The translations under genes were made by a program, and so were the position numbers. 64,000 bases of DNA from Edaphocola aurantiacus (GTDB lineage Bacteria; Bacteroidota; Bacteroidia; Chitinophagales; Chitinophagaceae), in the NCBI RefSeq assembly GCF_019797745.1, contig NZ_VOSI01000001.1, forward strand, positions 680,928 through 744,927, written 5' to 3'. The notes beneath the pieces are model-generated. The model was not told where the DNA came from, ran no database searches, and worked only from the letters and a program-made list of their open reading frames with translations. Numbering within the stretch: the stretch's first letter is position 1; the number at the start of each line of letters is the position of its first letter. Of this stretch, positions 45,957 to 53,900 are shown piece after piece.

Positions 45957-46781
45957 TCAGGCCTTATACTCCGAAGGGCTCTGTCCTGACTGCATTTTAA
46001 ACCAGTTACTGAAATGTGCAGTTTCTTTAAAGCCCAGCTCCAGTGCTATTTCATTGACCGGCAGCCCTGAAGTCATCAGCAGTTGCCGTGCTTCTTTGAG
46101 CAGGCGTTCCTGTTCCAGCTGCCTGAGGCTTTTGCCGGACGCTTGTTTGATACGGTTCTGCAATGTTCTGGCAGTGACATGTAGTGCAGCGGCGTACTGA
46201 TCGGGTGTCCAGCGGTCTTTAAAATGTTTATGGATCAGCGAGACTACCTGCTTCAGCAAAGGATCATTGGTGCGGGAAGTACCTGGTACATCATGAAAAA
46301 CAGTTGCGATCCTGGTCAGGAAAGCGCCGATGAGTTGAAGCATATATAGCTTATCGCCTTTATTGGCCTGCATTTCCTGAAAGAGCAAGGCAAACTTCAC
46401 CTGATCTTCTTCATTGAGGTTAATAATGCGGGAGCGGTTAAATATATCCTGGAAGTCTATTTCTGAATTCAGGATGGAAAGCTTGTCCAGCAACTGATCT
46501 TTGTATACAATAGCAAATCCTTCAGAATGCATGCTGCGCTCTACCCAATGCAGATCGCGCGCAGCAATAAGGTGTATCGACTGATCTTCGATGCTATAGT
46601 CTTTAAAGCTGATATTGTGTGTACCTCCACCTTTGAGGAAGACCATAATCTCATTGTATTCATGTCCGTGATAATGGTCGAAGGGGTAACTTTCAGGATT
46701 GTCCAGGTATACATACCGTGCAATATTGCTACGGACTTCATCTTCCGAATATTTGTATACTTCGTAATGCTCCTGTTTCAT
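45957..46781 (-). CDS. AraC-family transcriptional regulator
   Basis: The 274-residue protein has an N-terminal cupin-like sensor domain (about 15-135: YNEIMVFLKGGGTHNISFKDY, HLIAARDLHWVE). The C-terminal AraC double helix-turn-helix (about 175-272) has DQYAAALHVTARTLQNRIKQASGKSLRQL and ALELGFKETAHFSNWFKMQSGQSPSEYKA. It senses an unknown small molecule, by analogy with AraC proteins. It is divergent from nothing: the tRNA block lies beyond it on the same strand, so it is transcribed alone. Confidence 0.9.
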   Translation of the reverse strand: MKQEHYEVYKYSEDEVRSNIARYVYLDNPESYPFDHYHGHEYNEIMVFLKGGGTHNISFKDYSIEDQSIHLIAARDLHWVERSMHSEGFAIVYKDQLLDKLSILNSEIDFQDIFNRSRIINLNEEDQVKFALLFQEMQANKGDKLYMLQLIGAFLTRIATVFHDVPGTSRTNDPLLKQVVSLIHKHFKDRWTPDQYAAALHVTARTLQNRIKQASGKSLRQLEQERLLKEARQLLMTSGLPVNEIALELGFKETAHFSNWFKMQSGQSPSEYKA

Positions 46782-46865
46782 GATGGCTTACAGATTGGGC
46801 TACCAAGTTACTGCATTTACGGGTGGGACACAAGCTGCTGATGCAGAAAAATACATGCATAAAAA

Positions 46866-46886
46866 AACCCTGCAATATGCAGGGTT
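46866..46886 (-). terminator. Terminator of the tRNA-Val array
   Basis: A 9-bp perfect stem (46866-46874 with 46878-46886) has a T run on the minus strand (A tract at 46860-46867). It follows the last tRNA-Val by 13 bp. Confidence 0.75.
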
Positions 46887-46899
46887 AAAAAAAATGTAG

Positions 46900-46974
46900 T
46901 GGAAGCACACGGATTCGAACCGCGGACCCTCTCGGTGTAAACGAGATGCTCTGAACCAGCTGAGCTATGCTTCC
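46900..46974 (-). tRNA. tRNA-Val (TAC), array copy 3
   Basis: 75 nt fold into a full cloverleaf: acceptor GGAAGCA/TGCTTCC, D arm GCTC/GAGC, anticodon arm TCTCG-TTTACAC-CGAGA with anticodon TAC, and T arm with TTCGAAT loop. CCA is not encoded. It is the last of three tandem copies. Confidence 0.95.
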
Positions 46975-46992
46975 TGAAATAAAAGAAAGTAG

Positions 46993-47067
46993 TGGAAGCA
47001 CACGGATTCGAACCGCGGACCCTCTCGGTGTAAACGAGATGCTCTGAACCAGCTGAGCTATGCTTCC
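46993..47067 (-). tRNA. tRNA-Val (TAC), array copy 2
   Basis: Same 75-nt sequence and anticodon TAC as its neighbours, with 18- and 20-bp spacers. No encoded CCA. Confidence 0.95.
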
Positions 47068-47087
47068 GGGAAATAAAGAACTTTTAG

Positions 47088-47162
47088 TGGAAGCACACGG
47101 ATTCGAACCGCGGACCCTCTCGGTGTAAACGAGATGCTCTGAACCAGCTGAGCTATGCTTCC
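47088..47162 (-). tRNA. tRNA-Val (TAC), array copy 1
   Basis: Promoter-proximal copy of three. The cloverleaf is identical to the others, anticodon TAC, no encoded CCA. A -7 box lies about 45 bp upstream. Confidence 0.95.
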
Positions 47163-47206
47163 TTGTAATAACTGTATGATGACATACTGTTTTCACTAAT
47201 GGATTG

Positions 47207-47238
47207 CAAAGGTAAACTCTGAAATCCGAACAACCAAA
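47207..47238 (-). promoter_or_regulatory. Promoter of the tRNA-Val array (TTTG-N20-TACCTTTG)
   Basis: On the minus strand a -33 TTTG (47235-47238) and -7 TACCTTTG (47207-47214) are 20 bp apart, a full consensus match just upstream of the first tRNA-Val. Confidence 0.75.
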
Positions 47239-47254
47239 TTTTTTACTACAATTC

Positions 47255-48169
47255 TTAAATCTGATTTGCATTAAATAGGGGCCATCCATTTACTGATGCA
47301 GTATGGTTAATAAGTGCCAGGCTCTTTACCGGGTCTACTTTGCGGCAAAGCAATGCTCCCGAAGCCTTTATTACTTCATAGTCTTCAAGGTCCAGTACTT
47401 TAGGACTCTTACCATCCGGAGAATTGGCCCAATCTATATAGCGCAGTATCGGATTTATACGGTCTTTGAATGTACTGTTGAGAATGACGGTTTGAAAAAA
47501 TATTTCGTCTGCACAAAATGTGGTGCGGAAAAACCGGATCAGCTCAGGATGCTGATCTATATAGTCCAGGATATAATTAATGCAGGCCTGGTCGAGCATC
47601 CACCATTGCGATCCGCCATAGGCTTTAAGCCCCAGAGGCAGCACACGCCAGCGTCCCTTAAATAGACGGTAAGTACCATTGACCAGGTAGTAAACGCTTT
47701 TATACAATACCTTGCCCGCAAAACCTGCAAGCCCTTTGCGGCGGATATACAGGCGCGTCAGTTCACTACGGTGAAAGTGCCCTACCCTTTTCTTAACCTC
47801 CGGCCAATCTTCATCAATGCTGCTATAATCGATGTACTGCTGCCCTTCCTGCAGGCGCTGTGCAATCTCTGTTGTAGTGTACACCGGCAGATCTTGTCCG
47901 GAAAGGAAAATAACATGGCCGTACTGTGGTTGCTCTGCCTTGATCTGCCTCAGCGAATTTATGGTCGCTTCGCATTGAGACCAGCCGCCCCAGTTAATCG
48001 ATACACGTTGCTTAACCTGTACTGCTTTAGGATTGATCTTACTGCAGTCCATAGCAGACTTCTTATCTATATTGACATACACCACTGACTGCGGACCAGA
48101 CAAACAATCGATCAGGTAGTTAAGGTACTCCAGGTGATTATGTGCATGGATAAGGTAAATCTGTTTCAA
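47255..48169 (-). CDS. GT14-family (core-2/I-branching) glycosyltransferase
   Basis: The 304-residue protein starts at TTG (MKQIYLIHAHNHLEYL). It shows the beta-1,6-N-acetylglucosaminyltransferase pattern: VYVNIDKKSAMD, SINWGGWSQCEATINSLRQI, VIFLSGQDLPVYTTTEI, GGSQWWML and FFRTTFCADEIFFQTVILNS. The family transfers sugars, often GlcNAc or xylose, onto glycans. It has no membrane helix and is likely cytoplasmic, for surface polysaccharide. It lies between the two tRNA-Val groups on the same strand, an unusual single gene within a tRNA block. The acceptor is unknown. Confidence 0.85.
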   Translation of the reverse strand: MKQIYLIHAHNHLEYLNYLIDCLSGPQSVVYVNIDKKSAMDCSKINPKAVQVKQRVSINWGGWSQCEATINSLRQIKAEQPQYGHVIFLSGQDLPVYTTTEIAQRLQEGQQYIDYSSIDEDWPEVKKRVGHFHRSELTRLYIRRKGLAGFAGKVLYKSVYYLVNGTYRLFKGRWRVLPLGLKAYGGSQWWMLDQACINYILDYIDQHPELIRFFRTTFCADEIFFQTVILNSTFKDRINPILRYIDWANSPDGKSPKVLDLEDYEVIKASGALLCRKVDPVKSLALINHTASVNGWPLFNANQI

Positions 48170-48254
48170 GGATAATCCGGTTTAGGAAACGAAAATAGGA
48201 AAAAGCAACGCAGGTGCCAAGCGCAACATGTTATAGAACATAGCGGGCATAAAA

Positions 48255-48282
48255 AAAGGCAGATAGAATGCTATCTGCCTTT
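48255..48282 (-). terminator. Terminator after the tRNA-Leu/tRNA-Val pair
   Basis: A 12-bp perfect stem (48255-48266 with 48271-48282) is followed on the minus strand by T residues, 3 bp after the tRNA-Val at 48286. Confidence 0.75.
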
Positions 48283-48285
48283 GTG

Positions 48286-48360
48286 TGGAAGCACACGGAT
48301 TCGAACCGCGGACCCTCTCGGTGTAAACGAGATGCTCTGAACCAGCTGAGCTATGCTTCC
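48286..48360 (-). tRNA. tRNA-Val (TAC), fourth copy
   Basis: Identical 75-nt sequence to the three copies at 46.9-47.2 kb, anticodon TAC, no encoded CCA. It follows tRNA-Leu on the same transcript. Confidence 0.95.
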
Positions 48361-48396
48361 CTTTTTTTGATTAAAATAATTCTTTCAAATTACTTT

Positions 48397-48483
48397 TGGT
48401 GCCCAGAACAGGAATCGAACCTGCACTCCGTTGCCGAAACAAGATTTTGAGTCTAGCGCGTCTACCAATTCCGCCATCTGGGC
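48397..48483 (-). tRNA. tRNA-Leu (CAA)
   Basis: 87 nt including an encoded CCA. The acceptor GCCCAGA/TCTGGGC, a D arm starting TGGCGGAATTGGTAGACGC, a long class II variable arm (GTTTCGGCAACGGAGT region) and a T arm with TTCGATT are present. The anticodon loop CTCAAAA gives CAA. The anticodon stem has one T-T mismatch. A promoter lies about 24 bp upstream. Confidence 0.92.
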
Positions 48484-48506
48484 TCACACCATAAAAAAGT
48501 GGATTG

Positions 48507-48538
48507 CAAAGGTATAGGATAAGATTCAGAATAACAAA
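48507..48538 (-). promoter_or_regulatory. Promoter of tRNA-Leu/tRNA-Val (TTTG-N20-TACCTTTG)
   Basis: On the minus strand -33 TTTG (48535-48538) and -7 TACCTTTG (48507-48514) are 20 bp apart. This is the same spacing and the same -7 sequence as the other tRNA promoter. Confidence 0.75.
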
Positions 48539-48573
48539 AATATTTTGACTTCTGCATTCCCGTCTGCATAAAA

Positions 48574-48601
48574 AATGGCACTGCTGTACAGCAGTGCCAT
48601 T
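48574..48601 (-). terminator. Terminator after the 330-residue T9SS gene
   Basis: A palindrome of 14-base arms (48574-48587 with 48588-48601) with its middle as loop lies 19 bp past the stop at 48621. A run of A before it gives a minus-strand U run. Confidence 0.75.
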
Positions 48602-48620
48602 AAGATAAAAGGTACAGGTT

Positions 48621-49613
48621 TTATTTTTTAATCATTTTAATTGCAGTACCATTTTCAAACGTCAGGACGTACAGGCCGGAAGCCAGTCCTGCAGTATTTA
48701 CCTGAACAGCATTACTGCTCAGGGTAACCTGGCGTATAACCTTTCCGGAAAGATCAGTCAATACTGCTTTAGTACCTACCAGGGCTGCATCAGGAGCCGA
48801 CACTACAAACGACTGATCGAAAGGGTTTGGTGCAACAGACGCTGCATCAGCTCTGCTAAACTGCAGTACTGATACATTACTGTAGGTACGGCCGCCATTT
48901 TCGTCGGTCAGCAGCAGGCGATAGTAGTTATTACCCTCTGCCGGGCTGATATCTGTAAATGCATATTGTTGCGTACCATTACCGATACCCTTCTGTGCAC
49001 CAATGAGCTCAAAGGTACGGCCGTCGCGACTACGCTCTAACTGGTATACCGGTACAAAACCCTCTTCGGTTACGGTCCAGTTGAGGACAGCAGTACGCCC
49101 TTTACCCTTCTCTGCATTGAATGCAAGCAGATGCAACGGCAATGGCAGCGCACTGGAAGTACTGGTCACACGACCCAGCGTAGTTCCGGCAAAGTCCTGG
49201 CTGATAAAGCTGGAACCCGTATTAACCGTACTGCCCGTTGTAGTGGTCCATTGTGTCCAGGTAGAGCCGGGTGCTGCAGAAGTAAATGCCACCTGCATTA
49301 AGGCTTCTGTATTTGTACCCAGTTCTGAAATATTATAAAAGAAGCCGGCATTACCATTATATACCACCGGACTGGAAAAGTTAAATACCCTTCCAATACT
49401 GGTAGCTCCGCTGGTGCCGACAACAGGAGTAGCTGTCCTGGTCAGTACAGTTGATGTAAGGGTCAGATCCGAAGAAGGAACCAACACCAGTTGATCTGCA
49501 CTTAAGGTTGTACCACTCAATATCGTCATACCCGAAGTCTCGACGCTCAGTTGTGCATGCAAGGATACAGGCAAAACTGCCGCCAGCAACAGGCTGCATA
49601 TTTTGTTGTGCAT
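48621..49613 (-). CDS. T9SS type A sorting domain protein
   Basis: The 330-residue protein has a signal peptide (KICSLLLAAVLPVSLHAQ). A beta-rich region covers about 20-165. A fibronectin-like unit at about 175-255 (AVLNWTVTEEGFVPVYQLERS, YYRLLLTDENGG) and a T9SS sorting domain (SVAPNPFDQSFVVSAPD to IKMIKK) follow. The first 160 residues, with GATSIGRVFNFSSPVVYNGN, resemble no named family. The gene lies 48 bp downstream of the next gene on the same strand and may share its transcript. Confidence 0.83.
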   Translation of the reverse strand: MHNKICSLLLAAVLPVSLHAQLSVETSGMTILSGTTLSADQLVLVPSSDLTLTSTVLTRTATPVVGTSGATSIGRVFNFSSPVVYNGNAGFFYNISELGTNTEALMQVAFTSAAPGSTWTQWTTTTGSTVNTGSSFISQDFAGTTLGRVTSTSSALPLPLHLLAFNAEKGKGRTAVLNWTVTEEGFVPVYQLERSRDGRTFELIGAQKGIGNGTQQYAFTDISPAEGNNYYRLLLTDENGGRTYSNVSVLQFSRADAASVAPNPFDQSFVVSAPDAALVGTKAVLTDLSGKVIRQVTLSSNAVQVNTAGLASGLYVLTFENGTAIKMIKK

Positions 49614-49661
49614 AATGTAATTATTTAATGATTTTCAAATAGTTTTTCTTTTTGGCAGCCA

Positions 49662-50345
49662 TTACAGTTGCTGAATCGTCATATAATTACTTGCACCACC
49701 ACTTAATGTGGCTGCACCCAGCAGGCCGAACATCTGCAACTGCAGTACATCTCCTGCGGCAAGCGTCACGATAGCCTCGGAACGGAAGTTGTTCAATGAA
49801 ATCGTCGGAGAAATTGTCAGGGCAGCAATACCGGAACCATTTACAGTAACGCGTGTACTTAACAACAATGAGGCTGTTGTAGACACGTTATAGCTGATGC
49901 GATATGCACCTGCAGCAGGCACGGTAAAGGAAGTGTTGCCACCATTAACCGTAATACCGCTCAAGTATTGAGCATCGGGCAGCGGAACATTCGTACCACC
50001 CAATATAACAGCAATTACCGAACTGCTGGTATTGGCTGCTGAAGCTTTTGCTAAAGAGCTGGAGCCTGCGTCTGCGGTAGTGGTCATACGCAACCATTGA
50101 GAATTGACGTACATCCATAAACCAATAGGGGCATCTGTCTGATACACCATCAGACCCTGTGCCGGTGTAGTGATACCGGTACGCTGTGTGGCGGTCATAC
50201 GAGGAATCAGCATACCTCTTGTTGTGGATTGAATGTCTAATGCGGCAGTGGAGTTAGGTGTTGGGGTTCCGATACCTACCTGCGCGCGCGCGGCGGAGAA
50301 TGTCAGCCCGGCTAAGGCTGACAAAAGGATAAACTTTTGTTTCAT
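49662..50345 (-). CDS. Exported protein with GIGTPTPNSTAALDI head and C1q/BclA-like tail
   Basis: The 227-residue protein has a signal peptide (FILLSALAGLTFSAARA). Then comes the phrase VGIGTPTPNSTAALDIQS with TRGMLIPRMTATQRTGI, common at the N-terminus of Bacteroidota tail-fibre-like or surface proteins. A C-terminal jelly-roll-like domain (about 105-227) has GGNTSFTVPAAGAYRISYNV and LAAGDVLQLQMFG, as in C1q or BclA tails, which trimerise. It lacks a T9SS sorting tail, so how it leaves the periplasm is unclear. A trimeric surface fibre is possible; no function known. Confidence 0.65.
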   Translation of the reverse strand: MKQKFILLSALAGLTFSAARAQVGIGTPTPNSTAALDIQSTTRGMLIPRMTATQRTGITTPAQGLMVYQTDAPIGLWMYVNSQWLRMTTTADAGSSSLAKASAANTSSSVIAVILGGTNVPLPDAQYLSGITVNGGNTSFTVPAAGAYRISYNVSTTASLLLSTRVTVNGSGIAALTISPTISLNNFRSEAIVTLAAGDVLQLQMFGLLGAATLSGGASNYMTIQQL

Positions 50346-50962
50346 AATTTGCTAGTGGTTAATTGTTTCGGGGTAAAGGTAGCCAATAGAACAATATTTC
50401 ACACAAATATGTAAAACATAATTATTTTTTAAAGATTAACGAAGGTTAATAAGAGACAATAAAATAAATACTGGCAAATATTTTAGGTGATTATCATTAA
50501 AAATAATTACACTAAAAAGTGAATTATATATAAAAATGTATGTACTGTAACCAGATTACAGATTCCATATTGCCCTAGGACAGGAGCAATATAAAGGGCA
50601 TAGCCTGCTGGCTATGCCCAAAGATTTTTGCTTAGTTTGTATGCTGTAAACACTCTTAAATACTAACAGCGGGACAAAAATCTTGGCAGCAAAGATATGT
50701 AAATCACTAACATACATCTGACTTAAAAAGATACTTTAACATTTATTCCACCGATCCTCATCAAATAAGCAGCAGTGAAGACATTTTCTGTTGTCTTTGG
50801 AACCACAAAAGATACGCAGGATACTTACTGCTAATTTTCAACACAAAAAAGCCGGCTATAGAAATAGCCGGCCATTCTCCTCATAGATTAACCAAAAATC
50901 TGCTTAGTCCATGATTTTATGAGAGAGCTAATGAAGAGAGTTATGAAGGGAGCTTAATAGCA
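50346..50962. other. 617-bp AT-rich intergenic region with hairpins
   Basis: This lies between two minus-strand genes. It contains a 10-bp hairpin at 50596-50619 (GGGCATAGCC with GGCTATGCCC) without a T run, and the terminator at 50851-50872. Its left part should hold the promoter of the 49662-50345 gene, but no clear -7 box was found. I see no ORF of note. Confidence 0.45.
50851..50872 (-). terminator. Terminator after the 1733-residue T9SS gene
   Basis: A 9-bp GC-rich stem (50851-50859 with 50864-50872) is preceded on the plus strand by seven A, giving a minus-strand T run. It lies 90 bp past the gene's stop codon. Confidence 0.65.
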
Positions 50963-53900
50963 TTATTGAATAACATTTATCTGTTGTGTACGCAAGGTTC
51001 CATCTGTCCATATACTGAGCATATACACACCCGATACAATACCCTGCAGGCTGATCATGTTGTTAGCATTGTCCTGTAACTTACCACGCAGCAGCACACG
51101 ACCCAGGGCATCACGCAACTCATATACATTGCTGGTACTATTACCCTGGAGTACGACATGCACTTCAGCGTTCGCAGGATTAGGATACACACTTATGTTG
51201 TTACTGGTACATTTTACGGCATTTATATTCATAACAGGACTGTAACCTGCACTACCGCCTGCTTCTGTGGCTTTGATACGATAGAACCATTTGCCAGATG
51301 AAGGCACAACATCTATATAGCTGGTTGCAGTGGCCGGAAGTGTAGCGACATTACTGAACGCCTGCCCGTTGCTACTGCGCTCTATAATAAATTGCAGTAC
51401 GCTGTTATTATCGGACTTGTATTCCCAGCTGAGGTTTACGGCACAATTATCAGCAGTAACTCCTGTTTTGATAAACGTAACCGGTAATGGTACGCCAGAC
51501 ATGGTATAACTACCAGGTGCGCATAAGCACTGTGCTGTACCCGCTGCTGTAGTCGTTTGTATCCTGGCAGTTACCAATGCACCGGTAGTACAGAATCCGC
51601 CGGTTGGTACTGTAATGGTAAAATCATCATAATCACTGCCACCAGTAGCTACACCTTTGGTAAGGGCACGTTTGGCAAATGGTACGGTACTGCTGCCACA
51701 GAAAAACTCTACCGTATCGATATTGGCAACTGATGCTTGTGTACCGGTGTTGCTATACGTAAGGTGTATCGTCTGACTTGTGCTGGTGGTCCAGCCTGTT
51801 GTTCCGGTACTCATACCGGTAATATTGAGGCTCGGCTTGTTCAAGGTAATAGCTGGTGACATTGCTGATGCGATCACGACACTACTACCGGTACAAGGGG
51901 TGCCATTACAACTCAGGGGTGCAATGTCGCGCTTGTAGGCTCCTGTAATGTTTACATTGCCACAACCACTACCACCGGGTACCACATTAAAGCTATAATT
52001 AATAGGTGTACTGGCGGCTACGCCTACGGGCATGGCTACTTTCACAATAGTAGTTGCTCCAGCTGTAGTCACATCAGCAGTAAATCCAGAGGTCAGTCCA
52101 CCTGCATAGTTCATACCTGCAGGCAGGGTGTACATCATTGTATCACCGGCTGCGGTACCGACACTGGTAGGTGTCGTCGTAAGCGAAACGGGAATGGTAG
52201 TACCACAAGAAGCGCTGGTGGCACTGCCGAAACCAATGGTTACACCAGCCGATCCGGAAACGGTAACACCATTAATATTTAATGCTGCGGTAGTAGCCGT
52301 AACGCCATTACCTGTTGCAACGGAGCCACAAGGCTGGTTACCATAGGCATTAAAGGTGAAGGATGAGCCCGAGGTAAAACCACAGGTCGTTGTAAAGTCC
52401 AGTTTAATTTTTGCTTGTCTGTCCCCACCCAGCGGGCTGAAGGCAGGATTGGCCAGAGCCGTACCCAACATGCCGTTTACACCGATGGCAGTATGAGCAG
52501 TAAGGTCTATTTTATAACCACCGCCACCAATTGAGCTGATCGCTGCTGGCTGATAGTTGCCACTACCCAATGGGTATTCTACCTGTATGGTAGAGGCCAT
52601 TATTATACCTGTTGGTGGATAGAAGATTACATAAGGATTTATCAGGTTAGCTGCCTGCGCACTGTTTACGATCAGTAAGGTGCTGTCTGTAGTACACAGA
52701 TCAATACTGTTGCCTGCGCCTGGCTGACGGGCAACACTCAACTGGATCTGGCTCGGCTGAGGATCAACGTTCAACCATGTTTGTGCTGCAGTACAGGCAT
52801 AGGCAGAAGGATCTCCGGCCGGATAACCACTACAGTTCCATCCTGCTTTCAGCAAAATACTATCTGATGTACAGTTGGTATATTTGAAGTATACTCTTGC
52901 CTGTTGTGTGCTTCCGGTGGTTAAACCTGCTGTGCTTACCTGGTACCATTTGTTGCCGGTACCATAGATAGATGCAACAGGAAGCACCACATTACTTGGC
53001 TTCAACACAACGCTGTCTATAGTAATGCCACTAGCAGCAGCTTTTTCCAGTGCCAGCCAGAGATAAGGCGCTGTTTGTGTACTGGGGTTGGCTACCTGCA
53101 CATCCCAGTAATGCTGCGGTTGAATACCCTGCACCGCACCAGTATTATTTTGAACCGTTACGCTGGGGCGCTTGCTGCCATCAATACCCAAAAAGAATGC
53201 ATTGTTAGAATAAATAGTGTTAACGGCCATGGCCACACCGGGATTATTGTAATAATAATTCTTACCATAATACTGTTCCAGCAAAGGCAATGGGCCGGTG
53301 GTGGTGCCCGCCTCGCAGGTAGATTTGATGCTATAGTTTATGCGACTGTCACTCTGACTTCCATTATAACCAACGTCATTCAAAGGCCAATTTCCGGGGT
53401 TGATAAACGTAAGCCTTTGCCCATTGATTATCGGCGCAGCAATAGTAATTGTTCCAGCAGTACTAGTATATGCATCCGCCCACCCGGTATAATTCATCGT
53501 GGGGGTAACACTGGCATCATATTGTACGCCCGTGGGCAATATGATCACTACAGAATCTATCCGGTGATTGGGGCGGAATTCATTGTTGAACACCCGGTAG
53601 GTTACACTATATCCACTTTGATAAGAAGAACGGGGTGCTGCTGAAGCACAACCCACCAATGTATTGGGTCCACCACCCCAGTAAGTAGTTCCTCCATTTA
53701 CAAAACCTACAAAACGGATACGTGGGATCAGGTTCAGGCAATATTGCTTTACAGCACTGGCATCATTACTATAAAAATATGAATTGGCATTGGGTGCATA
53801 CGTGGGAACCCCACCATAAAGCGAATAGGTACCAGGTACACCGGCATTGGTAACAGCATAGGTAACGGCTACCCATACACTATCGCCTACCGAAAGTGTA

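Noticed and set aside
46885-47289. Minus-strand reading frame of 134 codons
   Set aside because: It runs through three tRNA-Val genes; the repeated peptide is only the tRNA sequence read in frame.
48268-48450. Plus-strand frame of 60 codons
   Set aside because: It covers tRNA-Val and tRNA-Leu on the opposite strand.
53075-53644. Plus-strand frame of 189 codons
   Set aside because: It is antisense to the 1733-residue T9SS gene and has no start signal or family features.
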